From positions 1 to 64,000 of the forward strand of contig CAMHJQ010000008.1 in NCBI GenBank assembly GCA_946185485.1: a DNA stretch of 64,000 bases. The letters run 5' to 3'. This stretch comes from an uncultured Prevotellaceae bacterium (GTDB taxonomy: Bacteria > Bacteroidota > Bacteroidia > Bacteroidales > Bacteroidaceae). Of the stretch, positions 40,456-48,243 are shown one piece after another. The notes under the pieces are model-generated. The model was not told the DNA's origin. It ran no database searches and was given only the letters and a program-made list of their open reading frames with translations. The stretch's first letter is position 1; the number at the start of each line of letters is the position of its first letter. A program made the translations under genes and the position numbers.

Positions 40456-43395
40456 ATGAAAAATATAAAAACAAATATATTCCTTTTGGCTATGGTTGTA
40501 GCTTCGCCGATGACGGTCAATGCCCAGACCGCTGAGGAAACCGATTCTACCGTGGCCAAAAAGAAAGTCCATGTTGCTTTCCGCGACATCGAAGCAGACC
40601 ATCTCCTCGGAGGTATCTCATACGTCGACATGGAGGAATTGTCGAAGAAGGATTACACGATGGGTAGTCTGGACGACATGTATGCCCTGGTCGGTGGTTG
40701 GAATGGCAACAACCTGTGGGGTATGGACAATGACCGTCTGGATAATAACGACAACAACAACCTGCCGCTCGTCATCATCGACGGTGTGAAGCGTCCGTCC
40801 AACAACGTGCTGCCTTCCGAGGTCGAGCAGGTCACCTTCCTCAAGGGTGCCCAGGCTGTCGTGCTCTACGGTGCCAAGGGTGCCAAGGGTGCTATCGTCA
40901 TTACCACCAAGCGTGGTAAGGTAGACGGCCTGCAGATTGACGTCAACGCTAACACGGGTTTCCATGTTGCCAAGGAGTTCCCCGAGTATCTGGGCTCTGC
41001 TGAGTACATGACACTCTACAACGAGGCCCTTGCCAACGACGGCAAAGAAGCAAGATACAAGCAGCAGGATATCTACAACCATGCTTCGGGTACCAATCCT
41101 TACCGCTATCCCAATGTCAACTACTATTCAGACGAGTATATCCGCAAGGTCTATAACCGTTCTGAAGCCACGGTAGAAATCCAGGGTGGTGGCCAGCGTG
41201 CACACTTCTATACGAACATCAACTACTACCGTCATGAGGACCTGCTGAATTTCGGTGATGCCAAGGACAACTATACCGACCGTTTCAGTGTCCGTGGTAA
41301 TGTGGACCTCGTCGTCAACAAGGTTGTCAAGGGTTTTGCCAATGCCAGTGCTACCTTCTACAATGCCAACAAGAACAAGGGTGACTTCTGGGGTGCAGCA
41401 TCTACTATGCGTCCCAACTTCCCGGAGAATGCTGCCCCGCTGATTGACATTAATTTTGTCGACCCGAATGCCAGCATGGCACTCGCTACGCTGAGCAAGT
41501 CACTCAACCTGCTCGACGGCAGATACTTCCCCGGAGGTACCAAGTCCGACAAGACGAATGCCATTGCCGACTGCTACTTCGGTGGTAAGACCAAGGATGT
41601 CAGCCGTCAGTTCCAGTTCGATGCCGGTATCATCTACGACATGGATAAGTTCGTCAAGGGCTTGTCGTTCAAGACCTTGTTCTCGATTGACTATGCTGCC
41701 AACTACAGCCTGTCATACAATAACAAGTACGCTGTGTTTATTCCTACCTGGAGTAACTATAATGTAAATGATGCCATTGTCGCTCTGAAGCAGGAAGGCG
41801 ATGAGGTGGTTACCGGTAACATGGCCATGGGTGATACCAAGTATCGCCAGACCATTACCTGGAACGGCCATTTCGACTACGACCACACCTTTGCAGACAA
41901 GCATCATGTATCGGCTATTCTGCTCGCCAGCATGTACACGACAACGGCCAGCGGTGAATACCACCGTTATGCCAATGCCAACTTGGGCCTGCAGGCCGAT
42001 TATGACTATATGGGCCGCTACTTTGCACAAGTGGGACTGGCAGGTGTCCATTCTGCCCGTCTGGCTGAAGGCCATCGCGAGGCCATCTCGCCTACGTTCA
42101 CCCTCGGCTGGAACATCGCCAAGGAGAGCTTTATGAAGGACAGTTTCGTGGACGACCTGATGATCAGCGCATCCTATAGCAATCTGAATGAGGACATTGA
42201 CGTCTATATGGGCGAAAAGTACTTCTATCTCTACGATGCCACGTGGGATCAGATTGGTAGTGGTACCACCTGGAATGAGGGAACGACAGCCGATCGTACC
42301 TACTCACAGGCTGGTAACAATCCCTCCCTCGACTTCATTCATCGCAAGGAGTTCTCGGTCAGCCTGCGCGGATCTTTCCTCAACAAGCTGATCAAGACGG
42401 AACTCACTTATTTCAATACGGATCTGAATAATCTGGTTATCAAAGATCCGACATTCTTCCCCTCACACCTGTCTAATGGTCTCCAGGGATCTAAAGGTCC
42501 AGCAACCTTCAAGCCGACCATCAACAACAACATTCAGAATCGCAAGGGTCTTGACTTCAGTATCTCGGCCCAGAAGAAGTTCGGTGATGTTTACGCACAA
42601 TTGGGTGTTGTAGGAACATATCTCAAAACCAACTGGAAGAAGTACGATGAAATCGTGGACCAAAAGGCACCTTATCGTAATTCATCGAATGAGCTGCTCC
42701 ATGAGGGAAATCCTCTTGATGCTATTTCAGGTTATAAGTGCTTGGGTTTCTATGGTATTGATGACTTTGACTACGATGCAGAAACGGGCAAGTACACCTT
42801 GAAGGCATCTCTTCCGAAACCTTCGCTTGGTGCCTCTGTCCAGCCAGGTGACTTAAAGTACGAGGATGTGAATGGAGATGGTACTGTTACCAACAAGGAC
42901 CAGACTTACTTGGGCAAGTCGGGTTCCTACGGTTCTCCTTGGACCATGGGCGTGAACCTCACGCTGAAGTACAAGAACTGGACGCTCTTCGTACTGGGTA
43001 ATGGTCAGTTTGGTGCTTACGGCATGGCCAACGGCAGCTACTACTTTATGAGTGGCAATGCCAAGTACTCGGTCAATGCACGTGGTCGTTGGACCCCCGA
43101 GACGGCAGCTACCGCTACCCATCCCCGTCTGACGGCAGAGACTTCTACGTCGCCTAACAGCTTTGCATCCACCTTCTGGATGTATAGCACTGACCGTTTC
43201 AACCTCCGCAAGGTGCAGCTGACCTACGACTTCCCGTCGGAGATGTTCGAGGGCAAGTGGGTCAAGGCGCTCTCTGTTTATCTGAATGGAAACGATCTCC
43301 TGACTATCTCGAAGAACCGTAAGATCATGGAGACCAGCATCGGTTATGCTCCCCAGACCCGTTTCTATAATCTCGGCGTTAAGGTTACACTCTAA
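40456..43395 (+). CDS. xusC: Second SusC-like TonB receptor, lacking the N-terminal regulatory domain (XusC-like)
   Basis: A 979-aa SusC protein with a signal peptide (1-24, NAQ). Unlike the first SusC, it has no carboxypeptidase-regulatory-like domain: a linker of about 60 residues leads straight into the plug (PLVIIDGVKRPSNNV, AVVLYGAKGAKGAIVITT). The barrel ends YNLGVKVTL. It probably imports a different xylan fragment from the first pair, as suggested for the double SusC/D of XUS loci. It is flanked on both sides by AATTGAT arrays. Confidence 0.9.
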   Translation: MKNIKTNIFLLAMVVASPMTVNAQTAEETDSTVAKKKVHVAFRDIEADHLLGGISYVDMEELSKKDYTMGSLDDMYALVGGWNGNNLWGMDNDRLDNNDNNNLPLVIIDGVKRPSNNVLPSEVEQVTFLKGAQAVVLYGAKGAKGAIVITTKRGKVDGLQIDVNANTGFHVAKEFPEYLGSAEYMTLYNEALANDGKEARYKQQDIYNHASGTNPYRYPNVNYYSDEYIRKVYNRSEATVEIQGGGQRAHFYTNINYYRHEDLLNFGDAKDNYTDRFSVRGNVDLVVNKVVKGFANASATFYNANKNKGDFWGAASTMRPNFPENAAPLIDINFVDPNASMALATLSKSLNLLDGRYFPGGTKSDKTNAIADCYFGGKTKDVSRQFQFDAGIIYDMDKFVKGLSFKTLFSIDYAANYSLSYNNKYAVFIPTWSNYNVNDAIVALKQEGDEVVTGNMAMGDTKYRQTITWNGHFDYDHTFADKHHVSAILLASMYTTTASGEYHRYANANLGLQADYDYMGRYFAQVGLAGVHSARLAEGHREAISPTFTLGWNIAKESFMKDSFVDDLMISASYSNLNEDIDVYMGEKYFYLYDATWDQIGSGTTWNEGTTADRTYSQAGNNPSLDFIHRKEFSVSLRGSFLNKLIKTELTYFNTDLNNLVIKDPTFFPSHLSNGLQGSKGPATFKPTINNNIQNRKGLDFSISAQKKFGDVYAQLGVVGTYLKTNWKKYDEIVDQKAPYRNSSNELLHEGNPLDAISGYKCLGFYGIDDFDYDAETGKYTLKASLPKPSLGASVQPGDLKYEDVNGDGTVTNKDQTYLGKSGSYGSPWTMGVNLTLKYKNWTLFVLGNGQFGAYGMANGSYYFMSGNAKYSVNARGRWTPETAATATHPRLTAETSTSPNSFASTFWMYSTDRFNLRKVQLTYDFPSEMFEGKWVKALSVYLNGNDLLTISKNRKIMETSIGYAPQTRFYNLGVKVTL

Positions 43396-43400
43396 TGGAT

Positions 43401-43425
43401 AATTGATAATTGATAATTGATAATT
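43401..43425. repeat. 7-nt tandem array (AATTGAT x3)
   Basis: Three perfect units between the SusC stop and the SusD start at 43426. Confidence 0.85.
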
Positions 43426-45243
43426 ATGAAGACAAGAAATATTATATTGTATTTGATCGGTCTCCTCGCTTTCTGCTCCTGCGATGACATGTTCACGCCG
43501 GCAGACGAGAACACCCGACAGTTGGAAGACTTGAACAAGGAGACTGCGTATGTCCATGGTTTGCTGCTTTACGCTTATGACCGCGTACCCGATCTTACGA
43601 CAACCCAGACCGACATCGCCACGGATGATGCCGTTACCAATACGAACAGCACCTACCGCACGATGGCACTAGGCACCTGGCAGTCTGATAATAACCCGAT
43701 GTCTCAGTGGGATCAGTGCAAGGATGGCATCCAGTATGTCAATCTCTTCCTATCCATGGTAGAAAAGGCAACGTGGGCACCCAGTGCTGCTTCCAAGCAG
43801 CAGATGTTCATTGACCGTCTGAAGGGCGAGGCCTTCGGTCTTCGCGCACTCTTCTATTACTATCTGTTGCAGGCACACGGAGGCTATGCAGAAGATGGTA
43901 AGCTCTATGGAGTACCCCTGCTGACGACTCCTGAAGACGGTAGCTCCGACTACAATCAGCCTCGCGCGCTCTTTGCTGACTGCGTCAAGCAGTGCTTCGA
44001 CGATTGCGACAGTGCGATGGCATTGCTTCCTGACAATTACGAAAACATCTCCACAGCAGATGATATTCCTGCCAAGTACAGGGCTTTAGGTGCTAATGTC
44101 TCTAATTACAACCTGGTGTTCGGTGAGAAAGCCAGAAACCTGTTGTCTGGCAAGGTCGCTGAGGCTGTCAAGGCTCTGGTAGCCCTGTTTGCAGCCAGCC
44201 CCGCATACCGCGATCAGAGCGGCGTGTCGTCTGAGGTGGCAGCAAGATACTGTGCCAATGTGCTCCAGCGCATTGACTGGGAATTGGATCCTACGGGTAA
44301 CATCTGGTATAAGAACAAGGCCAAGCTGGAGCCCAATGGTGGTGAAATGCCGGAAATCCTGTGGCGTAAGGATCGTAGCAAGAATGTTTCTCAGGAAAGG
44401 GAGAATTTCCCGCCCACATTGTATGGTAGCGGTACGGTCAATCCGTCCCAGAACCTCGTCGATGCCTTCCCCATGGCTAATGGTCTGCCTATCTCAGCTG
44501 CCGCCAGTGGCTATGATGCAAAGGATCCGTATGCTAACCGCGACCCGCGTCTGTCACATTATATCATCTATAACGGTGTCAAGTTCAAGAATAATGAAAT
44601 CATTACGGGTAAATATGCGAACAGCAACAAAGAGGTGAAGGATAACCTCGACAACGGTGCAACCTCTACCCGTACAGGCTATTACCTGTCGAAACTGCTC
44701 CGTGAAGATGCCAATCCGCGGTCAAGTAACCTCGTCGAGCAGCAGCACATCTATGCTCGCATTCGTTACACGGAAATCTTCTTAGCATTTGCCGAAGCTG
44801 CCAACGATGCATGGGGACCGACGGGTGATGGTGGTACTGGTCACTCTGCCTATGATGTCATCAAAGCCATCCGTGAGCGTGCAGGTATTGCACAGGCAGC
44901 ACCTGGAACTACTGAAAGAACGGATACCTATCTGGAAGAGTGCAAGTCGGATAAGACCAAGATGACGAATCTCATCCGTAACGAGCGTCGTATTGAGCTC
45001 TGCTTTGAGAACAAGCGTTTCTGGGACATCCGTCGTTGGTTACTGCCGCTCGATGAGGCTGTTAACGGTGTGGAGATTACAAAGATCGATGAAGACAAGG
45101 ATCCGACTCCTGACAACCTCATATACAGAATCTTCAAGGTAGAAGATCGCGTCTACGACAATTCTTATCAGCATTACGGCCCGATTCCAAGGGGTGAAAT
45201 CCTCAAATGGAACAAGCTCGTGCAAAACAAGGGATGGGAGTAG
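43426..45243 (+). CDS. xusD: Second SusD-like lipoprotein (XusD-like)
   Basis: A 605-aa SusD-family protein with a lipoprotein signal (LAFCSC, C19 or C17). The recognisable pieces are EAFGLRALFYYYLLQAHGG (TPR-like) and RNERRIELCFENKRFWDIRRW near the C-terminus. It partners the preceding SusC. ATG 43426 starts exactly after the repeat array; the earlier in-frame start would add three residues from it. Confidence 0.92.
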   Translation: MKTRNIILYLIGLLAFCSCDDMFTPADENTRQLEDLNKETAYVHGLLLYAYDRVPDLTTTQTDIATDDAVTNTNSTYRTMALGTWQSDNNPMSQWDQCKDGIQYVNLFLSMVEKATWAPSAASKQQMFIDRLKGEAFGLRALFYYYLLQAHGGYAEDGKLYGVPLLTTPEDGSSDYNQPRALFADCVKQCFDDCDSAMALLPDNYENISTADDIPAKYRALGANVSNYNLVFGEKARNLLSGKVAEAVKALVALFAASPAYRDQSGVSSEVAARYCANVLQRIDWELDPTGNIWYKNKAKLEPNGGEMPEILWRKDRSKNVSQERENFPPTLYGSGTVNPSQNLVDAFPMANGLPISAAASGYDAKDPYANRDPRLSHYIIYNGVKFKNNEIITGKYANSNKEVKDNLDNGATSTRTGYYLSKLLREDANPRSSNLVEQQHIYARIRYTEIFLAFAEAANDAWGPTGDGGTGHSAYDVIKAIRERAGIAQAAPGTTERTDTYLEECKSDKTKMTNLIRNERRIELCFENKRFWDIRRWLLPLDEAVNGVEITKIDEDKDPTPDNLIYRIFKVEDRVYDNSYQHYGPIPRGEILKWNKLVQNKGWE

Positions 45244-45247
45244 ACTG

Positions 45248-45288
45248 TTAGTTTAGAGTTTAAAGTTTAGAGTTTAGAGTTTAAAGTT
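45248..45288. repeat. 7-nt tandem array (GTTTAGA/GTTTAAA)
   Basis: Five to six GTTTAGA/GTTTAAA units between the SusD stop (45243) and the next start (45294). Confidence 0.85.
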
Positions 45289-45293
45289 CAACA

Positions 45294-46421
45294 ATGATGA
45301 AACTGAAGAATTATATATACGGTGTAGCTTTGGGAACGCTTTCTCTCACCTTTGCATCCTGCTACAATGCAGACAAAGAGTTCCCTGACTATGAAGGAGG
45401 TACCTCTGCCTACTTCGCCTATCAGTACCCGGTACGTACACTCATACTGGGTAACGACATCTACGACAACACACTCGACAACGCCCATAAGTGCCGGATA
45501 TGGTCGACCATGGGTGGAGCGTACAATGGACGTAGTGCATCGGTAGACATTGTCGTCGACCCGTCACTTTGCGACAACCTGTGGTTCGTGGACGATGGCG
45601 GAAACCCATCCACCCCCGTACAGCCCATGCCGACATCCTACTACACACTGTCATCCAACAAGATTACTTACGATAGTGATACCCGCGGTTATGTGGAAGT
45701 GCAGTTCACGGACGATTTTTTCAACAACCCCAAAGCTGTTGAGAACACCTACGTTATTCCTCTTGTGATGATGGAGGCTCACGGCATCGACCGTATTCTC
45801 AAGGGCACGCCGCGCGTCGGTACTACTCCCTCTCGCACCAATTCGGAATATTGGGAGGTTCTGCCTAAGGACTATGTGCTGTACTGTGTGAAGTATATCA
45901 ATCCTTGGACGGCCAAGTATATCCGTCGCGGTGTTGACAATGTGGTCGAGAAGGGCGTGGCTACCACCATTATCCGTAAGGACACAACGCTGGTCAATAC
46001 CGACCTGGAGCACTACAAGGAGAACCCTGTGAATGCCAACGACGAGGTTTGCAAAATCCTTACCAAGAACATGACACAGTCCATTTTCCCGGTATCGTTC
46101 AGAACCTCTGGAGCTTCCATCAGCTGTAAGCTGATTCTGACCTTCAACGGCAATCAGTGCACCATCTCTACCGACGATGAGAATGTAACAGCCTCTGGCT
46201 CTGGCGAATTCATCGAAGGTGGTACGGATAAGCCTGAATACAAGGACTATCAGTGGGGAAGCATGAACCAAAAGCCCGTCTCGCGTGACATTCTCCGTCT
46301 GAGCTACAATGTCAAGTTCGAAGACAAGGATATTCAGGTGTCTACCGTTGACACGATGGTTGTCCAGACTCGTGAGTCCAACCAGAAAGTGTTCTTCTCA
46401 CCCAAGTATGTAGAAAAATAA
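45294..46421 (+). CDS. xusE: DUF1735/DUF5627-like surface lipoprotein (XusE position)
   Basis: A 375-aa lipoprotein with lipobox FASC (C23). The N-terminal half (DUF1735-like, about 30-180) and C-terminal half look like stacked beta-sandwich domains, common in surface glycan-binding proteins of Sus-type loci. Family names are from memory and tentative. Its place between the second SusD and the GH10-like gene is that of XusE in the P. bryantii locus. It has no catalytic motif and probably helps to bind xylan on the surface. Confidence 0.75.
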   Translation: MMKLKNYIYGVALGTLSLTFASCYNADKEFPDYEGGTSAYFAYQYPVRTLILGNDIYDNTLDNAHKCRIWSTMGGAYNGRSASVDIVVDPSLCDNLWFVDDGGNPSTPVQPMPTSYYTLSSNKITYDSDTRGYVEVQFTDDFFNNPKAVENTYVIPLVMMEAHGIDRILKGTPRVGTTPSRTNSEYWEVLPKDYVLYCVKYINPWTAKYIRRGVDNVVEKGVATTIIRKDTTLVNTDLEHYKENPVNANDEVCKILTKNMTQSIFPVSFRTSGASISCKLILTFNGNQCTISTDDENVTASGSGEFIEGGTDKPEYKDYQWGSMNQKPVSRDILRLSYNVKFEDKDIQVSTVDTMVVQTRESNQKVFFSPKYVEK

Positions 46422-46422
46422 T

Positions 46423-46429
46423 AGGAGGG
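46423..46429 (+). promoter_or_regulatory. Strong Shine-Dalgarno site (AGGAGGG)
   Basis: AGGAGGG lies 7 nt before the ATG at 46437. Nearly all other genes here lack such a site, so this one is unusual. Confidence 0.7.
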
Positions 46430-46436
46430 TTTACAT

Positions 46437-48113
46437 ATGAAAAAGAATTTTAGAAACGGTCTCTTGATGTTGGCAGCAGGCGCACTCGCTGTTTCCTGTG
46501 CCGACTATAATGTGACAGACGATTTCAAGGCTGATCCTGATCCGACAGTGATACCTCACTATACCGACCTGGGTGCTATCAAGAGCTACCTCGACCGGAG
46601 CGCTCATCCTAACATGTCGCTTGGTACTCAGCTCAAGCTGAAGGATTTCAACGATCAGGCTTTGTATCATGCCGCAGCTATCGCCAACTTCGACGATGTC
46701 TTCTTCGGAAGCGACTTGATGGCAGGTAAGATTATTAACGGCAAGGGTTCGATGAATTTCATCAGCATGAACACCATGGTGTCGCATGCCAAGGAGATTG
46801 GAGCCAAGGTGTATGGCAGTCCTATTGTCGGCAATAGCAACCAGCCTGACGATTGGTTTAAATACCTTACCTCTCCCATTGAGATTATCGTTGACTTTAT
46901 CGATGAAAAATCGGTGGATTTCAGCCAGATGGAAGCGGGTACCAGTTACGGTGGCGGTACTGTTGTCGCTAAGGATGGCAAGAACTGTCTCCGAATCGGT
47001 ACTGACAGGAATCCTAAAGCTGATGTGAATATTGTTGACGGATTTACGGTGAATCACCTCTCTAAGTACACCATTTCCTTCGTTGCCAAGGCTGACAAGA
47101 ATGCTTCTTTCAATATCACCTTCTCTGGCACTGATGTCATGAATCCCCAGTCTACCGATGGAAAGTATTCCATCAAGGCCGGTGGTAGGGTGAAGTTTGA
47201 AGTGGAATGCCGAAGCGCTGAAGGCGTGAAGGACGGTGTCCTTACCATCAAGAACGGTCGAAATGCAGCCGTCTATGTGGAGAGCGTGGATGTCGGTTAC
47301 TATCCTGACAACCACCGCGACCAGACTGCCCAGGAGGTCAACGACACCATTCATTATGCACTCAATACCTGGTGCAATGCGCTGATGCGTAACAATGCTG
47401 GCTGCATCAACACCTTCAGCTTGATTGACGAGCCCGTCGATGCGAAGGCAGAGTTGGAGAGCGGGTTGTACGACCTCAAGCATGCCGCTAAGGATGAAGA
47501 GGGTAAGGCCGAGCAAATTTTCTGGCAGGATATCTTTGGCAGCGAGAACTATGGTCCTACGGTAGCTGCAGCTGCACGTGCTGCCTACCAGAAGTATGAT
47601 GGCGATCCTAACGATCTGAAGTTCTTCATCAGCGAGATTGGTCTCGAGGAGCAGAAGAAATACGAGAGCCTGATGTACTGGATTGGTGTCTGGGATGCCA
47701 AGGGTGCCAAGATTGACGGTATCGATGCTAAGCTAAACCTTACTTATTATGAGGATGCCGCCAAACAGCAGGCTAATGTGGAGAAACTGGATAACCTGCT
47801 GAAGAACCTGGCTTCTGCCGGCAAGCTCATCCGTATCTCTAATTTCGATATCAAGTATCAGGATGCCGATGGTAATTATGTGACTGCCAAGGACATCACA
47901 GACGCTCAGCGTCAGAGGGTTGCCGATTTCTATGGCTATATCATCAAGAGCTATATGAAACTGATTCCAGGCGACAAGCAGGCTGGTATCTGCAAGGGCA
48001 ACATGTCTGACACGAACGATCCTGTAGGTCTCTGGTCTATCGACACGCAAACGAAGGACTGGGTGCGCACTGCTATCTACGAGGCATTCTGCAAGGCACT
48101 TGGTGGACAATAA
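46437..48113 (+). CDS. GH10-like lipoprotein with inserted CBM, catalytically dead
   Basis: A 558-aa lipoprotein (C21) with the layout of Xyn10C-type surface xylanases: a GH10 barrel (about 45-145, then 295-555) interrupted by a CBM4-like sandwich (about 160-290). The fold signatures remain (FWQDIF, YYEDAAKQQANVEKL, GKLIRIS, DPVGLW), but the active site is gone. Where active relatives have GHTLxWH this reads GSPIVGN (127-133), the acid/base motif NE reads DE (331-332), and the nucleophile motif SELD reads SNFD (N469 for Glu). It lies where xyn10C sits in XUS loci. It most likely binds xylan rather than cutting it; that it binds is inference. Confidence 0.85.
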   Translation: MKKNFRNGLLMLAAGALAVSCADYNVTDDFKADPDPTVIPHYTDLGAIKSYLDRSAHPNMSLGTQLKLKDFNDQALYHAAAIANFDDVFFGSDLMAGKIINGKGSMNFISMNTMVSHAKEIGAKVYGSPIVGNSNQPDDWFKYLTSPIEIIVDFIDEKSVDFSQMEAGTSYGGGTVVAKDGKNCLRIGTDRNPKADVNIVDGFTVNHLSKYTISFVAKADKNASFNITFSGTDVMNPQSTDGKYSIKAGGRVKFEVECRSAEGVKDGVLTIKNGRNAAVYVESVDVGYYPDNHRDQTAQEVNDTIHYALNTWCNALMRNNAGCINTFSLIDEPVDAKAELESGLYDLKHAAKDEEGKAEQIFWQDIFGSENYGPTVAAAARAAYQKYDGDPNDLKFFISEIGLEEQKKYESLMYWIGVWDAKGAKIDGIDAKLNLTYYEDAAKQQANVEKLDNLLKNLASAGKLIRISNFDIKYQDADGNYVTAKDITDAQRQRVADFYGYIIKSYMKLIPGDKQAGICKGNMSDTNDPVGLWSIDTQTKDWVRTAIYEAFCKALGGQ

Positions 48114-48127
48114 ATCATTACACTGAC

Positions 48128-48180
48128 GGATAATTGCCAGTGAAGAAAAGAAACCTTTCTGATGTTCCTGGCAATTATCC
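48128..48180. other. 13-bp inverted repeat between two XUS genes
   Basis: GGATAATTGCCAG (48128-48140) and CTGGCAATTATCC (48168-48180) form a perfect stem with a 27-nt loop. No T run follows, so it may act in RNA processing or stability rather than termination. 48181-48243 is very AT-rich leader. Confidence 0.65.
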
Positions 48181-48243
48181 TTAGCGATACAATTAATTAT
48201 TCACTTTTTAATTCATTTTATTATTAACTAAATTCTTTTAATT

